From: Embleya hyalina
Lineage (GTDB): Bacteria > Actinomycetota > Actinomycetes > Streptomycetales > Streptomycetaceae
Direction of reading: 5' to 3'
Length of the DNA: 64,000 bases
NCBI RefSeq assembly: GCF_003967355.1
Contig: NZ_BIFH01000028.1
Coordinates: 62,001 to 126,000 of the forward strand
Below the pieces are notes generated by a model. That model had not been told where the DNA came from. It ran no database searches and saw only the letters and a program-made list of their open reading frames with translations. The position numbers and the translations under genes were made by a program. The number at the start of each line of letters is the position of its first letter. Position 1 is the stretch's first letter. Below, in pieces: positions 16,814 through 24,725 of the stretch.

Positions 16814-17626
16814 ATGGGGAACGCGAATGGGCCGATGCCCGAGATCGACGTGGACACACCGAGTGCGGCACGGATGTACGACTGGTATCTCGGCGGCACC
16901 GACAACTACCCCGCCGATCGCGAGGCCTGCGAGGAACTGCTCGAGATCGTGCCCAGCACGCGCGAACTGGCGCTGAACAACCGGGCGTTCCTACGCCGGG
17001 TGGTGCGGGTGCTGGCCGCCGAGTACGGCGTACGGCAGTTCCTGGACCACGGATCCGGGCTGCCCACCCGGGACAACGTGCATCAGGTGGCGCAGCGTGT
17101 GGACCCCGCGTCCCGGGTGGTCTACGTCGACAACGACCCCATCGTGCTGGCCCACGGCCGGATGTTGCTGGAGGAGAACGAGAACACCGCCGTCGTCCAG
17201 GCCGACATGACCGATACCGAGGGCATCTTCGGGCGCCCCGAGGTCGAGCGGCTGATCCGGCTCGACGAACCGGTCGCGGCGCTGTTCGTCTCGGTCCTGC
17301 ACTGCCTGCCCGAGTCCGCCGGGCCCGGGGAGATGATCCGCCGGGTCGCCGACCGACTGCCCCCGGGCAGCTTCATGGTGATCTGCCAACTGGTCAGCGA
17401 GGACCCGGCGATCCGGGACGGGGTGAGCGACTTCATGGCCCGGGCCACCGGCGGCAACTGGGGTCGGGTACGCGATCGTGCCCAGGTGGACGACTACTTC
17501 ACCGGGTTGAGCGTGCTCGAACCCGGGCTGGTGGAGGTGTCCACGTGGCGCCCGGACTCGCAGGTCGCCGCGCGCCAACAGACCGACGAGTGGATCGAGT
17601 ACGGCGGCCTGGCCCGGGTGCGCTGA
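16814..17626 (+). CDS. SAM-dependent methyltransferase, DUF574 family (paralogue)
   Basis: A 270-residue DUF574 protein. Motifs are SAARMYDWYLGGTDNYPADREA near the N-terminus, FLDHGSGLPTRDNVHQVAQ in place of the canonical SAM loop D-x-GxG (His-Gly instead of Ile-Gly), VVYVDNDPIVLAHGRMLL, and a C-terminal YFTGLSVLEPGLVEVSTWRPD. The start ATG at 16814 follows GAGGGGG. It shares length and motif order with the protein at 13225-14037 but is clearly diverged. It lies convergent with the XRE regulator gene at 17658. The methyl acceptor is unknown. Confidence 0.88.
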   Translation: MGNANGPMPEIDVDTPSAARMYDWYLGGTDNYPADREACEELLEIVPSTRELALNNRAFLRRVVRVLAAEYGVRQFLDHGSGLPTRDNVHQVAQRVDPASRVVYVDNDPIVLAHGRMLLEENENTAVVQADMTDTEGIFGRPEVERLIRLDEPVAALFVSVLHCLPESAGPGEMIRRVADRLPPGSFMVICQLVSEDPAIRDGVSDFMARATGGNWGRVRDRAQVDDYFTGLSVLEPGLVEVSTWRPDSQVAARQQTDEWIEYGGLARVR

Positions 17627-17657
17627 CCCGGGCGTCCGGGCGGGGCACGACCCGGCG

Positions 17658-18584
17658 TCAGTCCTCGGCGGCCGCGGTGAAGTGGCGTTCGGCGTCGCGC
17701 AACATACGTTCGCTGGAGGCCCGATTCTCGGCCACCGCCCACAGGCGGAGCAGGATCTCCCGATAGGCGTCGATGTCCGCGCGCCTGCTCAGGTAGGTCG
17801 CGCTGTTCGCCTGCTCCAGGTAGATCATCTCGCTCGGCCCGCCCGAGGCGAAGCGGAGATAGGTCATCGGCGACGGCGGGGCGACACCTGCGGCCCGATC
17901 GAAGCGCACCACGCGGATGTTGATCCGCTCCCGCGCCGACTCGGCCAACAGGTGCCGCATCTGCGCGGCCATCACCGACGGACCCCCGACGGGTCGGCGC
18001 AGGATGCCCTCGTCCAACAGCGCGGTCAGATCCGGGCGATGCTCGTCCGTGAGCAACGCCTGCCGCTGAACCCGAAGTTCGATGCGGCGCTCGACCTCCT
18101 CGGGCGCGGCGCGGGGCAGGCCCGAGCGCACCACGGCGCGGATGTACTCGGGCACCTGGAGCAGGCCCGGCACCACGTGCACCTCGTAGGTGTCGATCTT
18201 GGTGGCCGAGTCCTCCATCCCGATCAACCGGGTCAGCCAGCCCGGCATCACGTCGCTGTAGTGGCTCCACCAGGCCCGCTCCAGCGCCTTCTTCAGCAAC
18301 TCCTCTATCTCGGAGAGGGATTCCTCGTCCCGGACCCCGTAGTAGCGGACCAGGTCGAAGACGTCCCGGGGGCGCGGCGGGCTCTCGCCGCGCTCCAGTC
18401 GGCTGATCTTGGACATCGACGCCCGGATCGCCTCGGCCGCGTCCTTCAGCCCCCGGCCGTTGTCCAGCCGCAACTTGCGCAGTGTCGCGCCGAGCACCTT
18501 GACGGCCGCGGCCGGACTGGTCTGCTGGGTGAGGGACACCACGGGTGCGATCGACGGCGCGCGGGCCGGGTGTTCGGCGGACAT
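17658..18584 (-). CDS. XRE regulator with DUF5753 domain
   Basis: A 308-residue WhiJ-type actinobacterial regulator. The N-terminal helix-turn-helix is LGATLRKLRLDNGRGLKDAAEAIRASMSKISRLERGESPP (about residues 30-70). The rest is the DUF5753 ligand/partner domain with LIGMEDSATKIDTYEVHVVPGLLQVPEYIRAVV and RQALLTDEHRPDLTALLDEGILRRPVGG. The start at 18584 is backed by TTGGAG 8 nt upstream. The adjacent DUF397 gene upstream on the same strand completes the usual xre/DUF397 pair, a small-protein partner that in streptomycetes modulates such regulators in development and secondary metabolism. Confidence 0.9.
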   Translation of the reverse strand: MSAEHPARAPSIAPVVSLTQQTSPAAAVKVLGATLRKLRLDNGRGLKDAAEAIRASMSKISRLERGESPPRPRDVFDLVRYYGVRDEESLSEIEELLKKALERAWWSHYSDVMPGWLTRLIGMEDSATKIDTYEVHVVPGLLQVPEYIRAVVRSGLPRAAPEEVERRIELRVQRQALLTDEHRPDLTALLDEGILRRPVGGPSVMAAQMRHLLAESARERINIRVVRFDRAAGVAPPSPMTYLRFASGGPSEMIYLEQANSATYLSRRADIDAYREILLRLWAVAENRASSERMLRDAERHFTAAAED

Positions 18585-18674
18585 GGGAACTCCAAGGGGC
18601 AGACGGACGCCCGCCATTATCCCGAGCCGGGATCCCGCGTGTCCGTCGATTGGGCCACCGCGATGCGGTCCGGG

Positions 18675-18908
18675 TCAGCCGATCGGCTCGGCACACCCCC
18701 GGAGTCCGGAGTCCGCGACGAAGCCGGCCAGGCTCGCCCGGGAGTAGACCAGGGCCGGTCCCCGCGCCCGTTGCGAGTCGCGGACCGCGATCGCGCCGCC
18801 GGGCAGCAGCGCCACTTCCACACAGTTGCCCTCGGCCGTACTCGCACTGCTCTTCACCCAGGTCACCGACCCGAGCGAGTCCGCCGCATCCCCGTTGCCG
18901 GCACGCAT
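18675..18908 (-). CDS. DUF397 small protein
   Basis: A 77-residue DUF397 protein with the hallmark VTWVKSSASTAEGNCVEVAL and AIAVRDSQRARGPALVYSRASLAGFV. Start choice: ATG at 18908 has GGGAGG at 9 nt, while the GTG at 18917 directly abuts the ribosome site. It is encoded 90 bp upstream of the DUF5753 regulator gene on the same strand, so they likely act together as regulator and antagonist. Confidence 0.9.
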   Translation of the reverse strand: MRAGNGDAADSLGSVTWVKSSASTAEGNCVEVALLPGGAIAVRDSQRARGPALVYSRASLAGFVADSGLRGCAEPIG

Positions 18909-19477
18909 CGTCGTCACCCTCCCGCTTCCGTCCGATCACTGCCCCCTGCGGCGCGACCTCGGACGGCTCCGCCATTCATGCAAAACCAGGTGCATTCGCA
19001 TCATGGAACCGATGGCGGGCGCAGTCACGGGAATCGCCGAAACCGAGTGGCCTCGATTCCCGGCGTCAAGGGGCGATTCCGGCCCGAATCGGCGGGTTTC
19101 GCGCCGTGTCGGATCGTGTTGAAATCCGTTCAACGGACGGTCACAAGATCCTTGCGTAGAGTTGGAGATCGGGTCTTGTGGCACGCCGCCGCAATGGCGT
19201 AACAAGGAACCCGCTGCTGGAGACAGAGCCGATCGGCGTGCCCTACGTCCCGATTTCGGGCCGCCGCGCACCGCGTTGGACCGGGGGGCCCACACGGTGC
19301 GAACGGAACCGCGAGCGCACGGCCGGCCCCGGGCGGGACGGTGGTCGAGAACGTACGTGTCCTACCGCTGCGGCCCCGCGGGGAGCCGTCGGCGGCGTTC
19401 CCGACGACAATCGGGCTGCCCGGTCTCCCCGCAGGGTGTCGCGGTGCGGGCCGCGCTGGGGGGAAGGGGTCGCTTCA
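18909..19477. other. Intergenic region with dyad GTTGAA-N5-TTCAAC
   Basis: About 570 bp between the DUF397 gene and the LAL regulator, with no convincing gene. It holds an inverted repeat GTTGAA/TTCAAC at 19118-19134, followed by TAGAGT at 19156-19161 as a possible -10 for the downstream regulator. TGCATTCGCAT at 18991-19001 resembles the motif at 14621-14631. Confidence 0.45.
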
Positions 19478-22360
19478 GTGGAACCGGAGCGGGTATCCGA
19501 ACTTTCCGATCTGCTGGCGCACGCACGCGCCTCACGGACCGGAGCCGGCGGACGCGCCGTGATCATCCGTACCGCGTCGGGGATGTGGTGCCGCGAACTG
19601 CTCGTCGAGTTCACCGAGCGCCAACGCCGCGCGGGCGCCGCTCCCGTGCTGGTCTCCTGCCAGCACCGCGACGCCCGCGAACCCTTCGCCGCGCTGCGCC
19701 AGTTGCTCGCCGGGCTCGGCGACGCGGCGCAGCCGGCCGGGGACGACCGGTTCGACGAACTGCGCCGCGCGCTTCCGCACGCCGTGCCCGAGGACCACGG
19801 GCGGCCGCTGTTCGACGAGTTGTACGAGGTGCTGCTGACCGCCGTCCGGCGCTGCCCCCGGGTGATCGTCGTCGACCACGCGCAGTGGATGGACGACGCC
19901 TCGCTGCGGTGGTTCGCGCACCTGGTGCGCCGGTTGACCCGACTGCCGCTGCTCGTGGTGCTCGGCGTGCGCGTGGACGACGACCTGCCCGCACGCGACG
20001 CCCTCGACGACATCGGCGCGCAGGCCGCCTGCCACGAGAGCACGCTGCGCCCGCTGTCCGTGCACAGCGCACGGGAGTTGGTGCAACGCGCCTACGCCGG
20101 CCGGGTCCCCGACGACCCGTTCGTACGCCTGTGCCACCACGTCACCGGCGGGGTGCCGGCGTATCTGGCCCGGTTGATCGACACCCAACTCCAGGCCGGA
20201 CTGCCGCCGGAACTGGGCCCGACCCGCTCCGGCGTCCACCTCGACGGGCGGCCCCGACAGACCCGGGCCGACCACATCCGTCGGATCGCCGCCCGGATCG
20301 AGGCGGCCGCGGTGACCGCACGCCTGGCCCGACAACCCGAGCGGGTCCGGGCGTTGGCGCAGACCACCGCGCTGTTCGGCGACGGCGCCGACCTGGACAT
20401 CGTGGCCGACCTGCTGGGCACCGGGCCGGACCGGCTGGACGGGCCACTGGCCGAACTCGTCCGGGTCGGCGTGCTGCGCGACACACCCTCCGGCGGCCGG
20501 TTGTCGTTCCGCACCCCCGAACTTCGCGACGCCGTGCACGACACGATCCCCGAGACGCTGCTGCGCGATCGGCATGTGCGGGCCGCCCGCCGACTCGGCG
20601 ACTACGGCGCGCCGCCGACGCGCGTCGCCGAACACCTGTTGCGGATCGACACGTTGCACGTGGACGACCACGCGTGGGCGGGGGCGGTGCTCTACGAGGC
20701 GGGCCGGGCCGCGCTGGAGGCGGGCGCGACGCTGCGCTGCGCCGAATACGCCCGGCGTGCGCTGCGCGACGACCCGGCCGCCGAACACCGGGCGCGCCTG
20801 CTCGTGTTGCTGGGCCGCGCCGAGGTGCCCACCGCGCCCGAGGCGGCCGCACGGCACCTGGAGGAGGCGCTGCGGCTGCTCACCGATCCCGGCGAACGGG
20901 CCGAGGCGGTCCTGGAGTTGTGCCACGCGCACGTGCTGCGCCAGGGGGACAGCGTGGAGGCGGTGATGCGGCCCGCCCGGGACGCGGCGGCACGGCTCGG
21001 CGAACTCGCCGAGCGGGACTGCCCCGACCCGGACGTGCGGCTGCGGCTGCGGGCCATCGCGCACCTGGGCGGACCGGCCGCCGGCGCCGAGGCCCGATGC
21101 GACCGGGCGGCCCGGTCCGGCCTCGACCGCGCCGCAGCCGAGGTCACGGGCGTCACCGCGGGCGAGCGCGAACTGCTGGCCGCGTTCGCGTCGGACAGCG
21201 CGTGCCGGGCCGAGCCCAGCGCCATCGCGCTGGACCTGATCGAGCGTGCGCTGGCGGGCGAACCGCCCCGGGGCGGCGCGTCGGCGCTGCTCCTGCTGCG
21301 CAGCGTGGTGGTGCTGGCCTGGGCCGGCCGGCTGGACGAGGCCCGGGTGTGGGCGGGCGGCCTGACCGCGGCGATCCCGATCGGCCCGGCCCACTCGCGG
21401 ATCGGGCTGCCCGCCGTCGTCGCGCACTGCCTGTGCGCGGACATCGCGCTGCGCGCGGGCGACCTGGCCGAGGCGCTGGCCGAGGCGCGCATCGCCGGCC
21501 GGCTCGCGCGCGGCCCCGAACTGTCCGCGCTCACCCAGCTGACCAGGGTGCAACTGGCGCGCATCCGGGTGGTGTTGGGGCAGTACGACGCGGCGACCAC
21601 GATGTTGCGCGGGGCCCTGGGCGTGCCGCGGGCACGGGCCACCGCGCTGGGTGTGCGGGCCCGATGTAGGCACGCGGCCGGGGACCCGCGCGGGGCTCTG
21701 GCCGACCACCTCGAATGCGGCCGACGACTGACCGAACTGGGCATCGTCAACCCGGCGCTGAGCGACTGGCGCGGCGGGGCCGGGGCGGCCCTGGTGGACC
21801 TGGATCGGCGGGCCGAGGCGGCGCCGCTGTTCGAGGAGGGCCTGGAGATCGCCCGCCGCTGGGGTGCGCCCGCCCCGATCGGCGAGGCGCTGCGCAACCG
21901 GGCGCGGATCGAGGGTCCACGCGGCGCCATCCGGCTCCTGGAGGAGTCGGTGGCGATCCTGGAGCACTCCGGCGCCCGGCTCCAACTGGCCGAGTCCCTG
22001 GTCGAGTCGGGCCGGGTGTACGCGCTGGCCGGTCAACCGGCGGCGGCCCGCCTGGCGTTGCGGCGAGGCATGGGGCTGGCCCAGGAGTGCGGCTGGGATC
22101 TGCTGGTCGAGCGGGCGCACAAGGACCTGCTCGCCTGCGGCGGCCGGCTGCGCCGGACCAGCCTGTCCGGCCCCGGCTCGCTGACCCCCTCGGAGCGGCA
22201 GATCGCGGAACTGGCCGCGGCCGGGCACACCAACCGGGCGATCGCCGAGTCGTTGTGCGTCACGCGCGGCACGGTGGAGGTGCATCTGACCCACGTCTAC
22301 CGGAAGTTGGGTATCTCGGGCCGTACCGCGCTGTCCACGAGACTGGCGTCGACTCAGTGA
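19478..22360 (+). CDS. LAL-type LuxR regulator with degenerate P-loop
   Basis: A 960-residue LAL (large ATP-binding LuxR-like) transcriptional regulator. The N-terminus has an AAA/STAND ATPase layout, but the Walker A position reads IIRTASGMWCREL without the GKT/S, and Walker B is RVIVVDHAQWMDD (His where Asp is usual). The centre is a long helical TPR-like region. The C-terminal LuxR helix-turn-helix is LTPSERQIAELAAAGHTNRAIAESLCVTRGTVEVHLTHVYRKLG. The GTG at 19478 follows GGGGGAAGGGG. Longer frames start further upstream without support. It ends 55 bp from the RiPP cluster and is a candidate cluster regulator. Confidence 0.85.
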   Translation: MEPERVSELSDLLAHARASRTGAGGRAVIIRTASGMWCRELLVEFTERQRRAGAAPVLVSCQHRDAREPFAALRQLLAGLGDAAQPAGDDRFDELRRALPHAVPEDHGRPLFDELYEVLLTAVRRCPRVIVVDHAQWMDDASLRWFAHLVRRLTRLPLLVVLGVRVDDDLPARDALDDIGAQAACHESTLRPLSVHSARELVQRAYAGRVPDDPFVRLCHHVTGGVPAYLARLIDTQLQAGLPPELGPTRSGVHLDGRPRQTRADHIRRIAARIEAAAVTARLARQPERVRALAQTTALFGDGADLDIVADLLGTGPDRLDGPLAELVRVGVLRDTPSGGRLSFRTPELRDAVHDTIPETLLRDRHVRAARRLGDYGAPPTRVAEHLLRIDTLHVDDHAWAGAVLYEAGRAALEAGATLRCAEYARRALRDDPAAEHRARLLVLLGRAEVPTAPEAAARHLEEALRLLTDPGERAEAVLELCHAHVLRQGDSVEAVMRPARDAAARLGELAERDCPDPDVRLRLRAIAHLGGPAAGAEARCDRAARSGLDRAAAEVTGVTAGERELLAAFASDSACRAEPSAIALDLIERALAGEPPRGGASALLLLRSVVVLAWAGRLDEARVWAGGLTAAIPIGPAHSRIGLPAVVAHCLCADIALRAGDLAEALAEARIAGRLARGPELSALTQLTRVQLARIRVVLGQYDAATTMLRGALGVPRARATALGVRARCRHAAGDPRGALADHLECGRRLTELGIVNPALSDWRGGAGAALVDLDRRAEAAPLFEEGLEIARRWGAPAPIGEALRNRARIEGPRGAIRLLEESVAILEHSGARLQLAESLVESGRVYALAGQPAAARLALRRGMGLAQECGWDLLVERAHKDLLACGGRLRRTSLSGPGSLTPSERQIAELAAAGHTNRAIAESLCVTRGTVEVHLTHVYRKLGISGRTALSTRLASTQ

Positions 22361-22415
22361 CGGTGACGCGCGTCGACATCGCGCGCCACCGTGGTCCGGG
22401 AGTGCCGAACTCTCC

Positions 22416-23252
22416 CTATGTCGTGGGTACTCGGCCGACCACCGCGAAGCCGAGGAGCAGGGTGAAGCCGTCGGCGGCGACGAAGCGTTCCCACGCCGCC
22501 ATCGCCCGTGCGTACGTCCCCAGGCCCAGGGCGCCGCGCTCGACCAGCGGAAGCAGACGCTCGGGGGACAACTGCGGGGCGAGCGCGGCCGGGCCGCCGA
22601 CCTCGTCGCTGGTGTAGGCGAACGGGCGTACGGTGATCCCGGTCAGGCCCGCGCGGCGCAGGATCCGGGGCAGCCGGCGAGCCACGAGGCGATCCCCGCC
22701 GTCGGCCGCCTGGGCCGTACCGAGGGCGCGGTAGGCGTCGGCGGACAGGGCCGACAGGTCCGGGTCCGCGCAACCCCACAGCCCGGCGTCCACGTCGATC
22801 ACGGCCAGCACGCCGCCGGGCCGCAGCAGCGCGGCCAGCGCCCGGGCGGCGGCCACCGGGTCGGTCAGGTGCTGGAACACGTAGCGGGCCAGCACCAGGT
22901 CGAACGAGCCCGCCGGCAGCGGTGGTTCGGTCAGATCGCCGGCCACGTAGTCGATCCCCGCCGTCGGCGCCTCGGTCCGGGCCACCGCGAGCAGCCGCTC
23001 GTCCGCGTCCAGACCCACCAACCGGGTCCGCGGATCGGCCAGTTCGGCGCGCAGCCGGCGGGTGACCGCCCCGGTTCCGCAACCGGCGTCCAGCACCGCG
23101 CCGGCGACCGTGGGCGCCGTGTCCCGCAGCACCCGCCACTCGTGTGCCCAGCTCAGCTCGGCCTGGATCGCCAACCGGCGCACCTCGGCCGGCACCCCGC
23201 CGAGTTCGGCCTGCGGCCGATAGCTGCCCCCGGGGCGGGTCGGGCCGATCAC
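22416..23252 (-). CDS. SAM-dependent methyltransferase (class I), RiPP tailoring candidate
   Basis: A 278-residue Rossmann methyltransferase. SAM motif I is VLDAGCGTGAVTRRL (about residues 52-66). LVGLDADERLLAVAR provides the acidic ribose-binding Asp, and motif IV is FDLVLARYVFQHLTDPVAAARAL, typical of the Methyltransf_11/25 group. The GTG start overlaps the P450 stop codon (GTGA at 23249-23252), so it is translationally coupled as the last gene of the TOMM operon. It may methylate the modified peptide (N-terminus, carboxylate or a hydroxyl installed by the P450). The target is inferred from context only. Confidence 0.85.
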   Translation of the reverse strand: MIGPTRPGGSYRPQAELGGVPAEVRRLAIQAELSWAHEWRVLRDTAPTVAGAVLDAGCGTGAVTRRLRAELADPRTRLVGLDADERLLAVARTEAPTAGIDYVAGDLTEPPLPAGSFDLVLARYVFQHLTDPVAAARALAALLRPGGVLAVIDVDAGLWGCADPDLSALSADAYRALGTAQAADGGDRLVARRLPRILRRAGLTGITVRPFAYTSDEVGGPAALAPQLSPERLLPLVERGALGLGTYARAMAAWERFVAADGFTLLLGFAVVGRVPTT

Positions 23253-24661
23253 GGCCGCCCCCCGGCGGCGGGCCGGTGCGCGGTCATCAGCAGGCCGTCC
23301 CTGGGCCGCAGGGTCACCAGCGCCTCGGGCACCACCGGATGCCCGGGCACACCGCGCAACTCCAGCCGCTGCAACACCGTGGCCAGCACCAGGACCGCCT
23401 CGGTCAGGGCGAACGACTGGCCGATGCACACCCGGGGCCCGCCGCCGAACGGCACGTAGGCGTGCGCGGGCCGGGCCGCCCGGGCGGTCGCGGTGAAGCG
23501 CTCGGGCCGGAAGCGTTCGGGCTCCTCCCATATCGCCGGGTGCCGGTGCAGGGTCCACGGGCTGATGCACACGAGGGTGCCCTCGGGCACGTGGCGGCCG
23601 TCGAGCACGTCGTCCGCCGCGGCCCGCCGGGAGATCAGCCACACCGGCGGATACAGCCGGATCGCCTCCTCCACGCAGCGCCGGGTCAGGTCCAGACGGG
23701 GCAGGTCCGCGGCCCGGGGCGGTCGGCCGGCCAGCACCTCGGCCAACTCGGCGCGGACCGCCGCCGCGGTCTCGGGATGGCGGTCGAGCAGGTGCACGGT
23801 CCAACTCAGCGCCTTGGCCGTGGTCTCGTGCCCGGCCATTACCATGGTCAGCACCTGGTCGTGCAGTTCGCGATCGCCGAGCGCGTCCCCGTGCGCGTCC
23901 CGGGCGCCGAGCATCGCGTCGAGCAGGTCGGCGGGCCGATCCGTGGGCGGGCCGGTGTAGCGCCGGGCGGCGACGAGCATGCCGACGACGCGGGCCAGGA
24001 AGGTCTGCGCGGCGGTGTACCGCCGGCGAAGCAGGGCCGGGTCCGCGTCCGCGTCGGTCGGCGTGCCGGGCTCGCCGTCGAAGTGGCCGATGAAGCGGTT
24101 GATGTCGTCGACCGCACGGCCGAACCCCCGGCCCGCCGCCGCCAGATCGGCGCCGAGCAGCGCGTCCGCGACGATCCGCAGGGTGAGCGCGGTGAAGTCG
24201 TGGTCGACCCGAATGGTCCGCCCCTCGTCGGCGGCCCGCTCCCACGCGGCGGCCAGGTCGACGGCCGCGTCGGTCATCAGCGTGTCGAACTCCTCGACCC
24301 GTCGCGGCCGGAACGCCGGCGCGCACAACCGGCGTTGCCGCTCCCAGGCGGGGCCGTCGCTGGTCAGCAGGCCCTTCCCGAGCAGCGGGGTGAGCATGAA
24401 GTCGTCCGGGGTGCCGGCCTTCGTCCACGCCGTGTAGTTGTCCTTGAGGATGTGCCGGACCAGGTCGGGGCGATTGACGAACCACACCACCTCGCCGCGC
24501 GTGCGATGGCTGCACAGGTCGCCGAACTCGGCGGCGAGCGTGGTGAGGAAGGCGAGCGGGTCGACCCGGATGTCGGCCAGGCCGAGGTCGTCGGCGGGGC
24601 CGGGCGGACGGGAATGGACGGGCGATCCGGGGGGACCGGAGTGGACGGGCGATCCGGGCAC
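23249..24661 (-). CDS. Cytochrome P450, RiPP tailoring candidate
   Basis: A 470-residue soluble P450. The I-helix oxygen motif is AGHETTA, the K-helix ExxR is EEAIRLYPPVW, and the heme-Cys ligand lies in FGGGPRVCIGQ near residue 410. It resembles the CYP4/CYP110-like bacterial group rather than the shorter classical actinomycete P450s. The GTG start at 24661 has a perfect AGGAGG 5-6 nt upstream. The first 20 residues contain a duplicated PGSPVHS from a 27-bp DNA repeat. It follows the second NHLM transporter gene by 64 bp and is coupled to the methyltransferase gene. Hydroxylation or cross-linking of the azole peptide is inferred; redox partners are not encoded nearby. Confidence 0.9.
   Translation of the reverse strand: MPGSPVHSGPPGSPVHSRPPGPADDLGLADIRVDPLAFLTTLAAEFGDLCSHRTRGEVVWFVNRPDLVRHILKDNYTAWTKAGTPDDFMLTPLLGKGLLTSDGPAWERQRRLCAPAFRPRRVEEFDTLMTDAAVDLAAAWERAADEGRTIRVDHDFTALTLRIVADALLGADLAAAGRGFGRAVDDINRFIGHFDGEPGTPTDADADPALLRRRYTAAQTFLARVVGMLVAARRYTGPPTDRPADLLDAMLGARDAHGDALGDRELHDQVLTMVMAGHETTAKALSWTVHLLDRHPETAAAVRAELAEVLAGRPPRAADLPRLDLTRRCVEEAIRLYPPVWLISRRAAADDVLDGRHVPEGTLVCISPWTLHRHPAIWEEPERFRPERFTATARAARPAHAYVPFGGGPRVCIGQSFALTEAVLVLATVLQRLELRGVPGHPVVPEALVTLRPRDGLLMTAHRPAAGGRP
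24615..24658. repeat. 27-bp-period direct repeat inside the P450 5' end
   Basis: The 17-mer TGGACGGGCGATCCGGG occurs at 24615-24631 and again at 24642-24658. It falls in the first codons of the P450 gene and gives the repeated peptide PGSPVHS. The in-frame period (27 bp = 9 codons) suggests a recent slippage duplication in an unconstrained N-terminus. Confidence 0.7.
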
Positions 24662-24725
24662 GGGAGCCTCCTGGGTGCGGTGGTGGCCGAACTCGCGGGC
24701 GGTGGGTGCTGCGGCCGACGGGGCC

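Noticed and set aside
19162..21669. Long plus-strand frame rich in Arg/Pro parallel to the LAL gene
   Set aside because: A +1 shadow of the LAL regulator created by high GC; no domain content.
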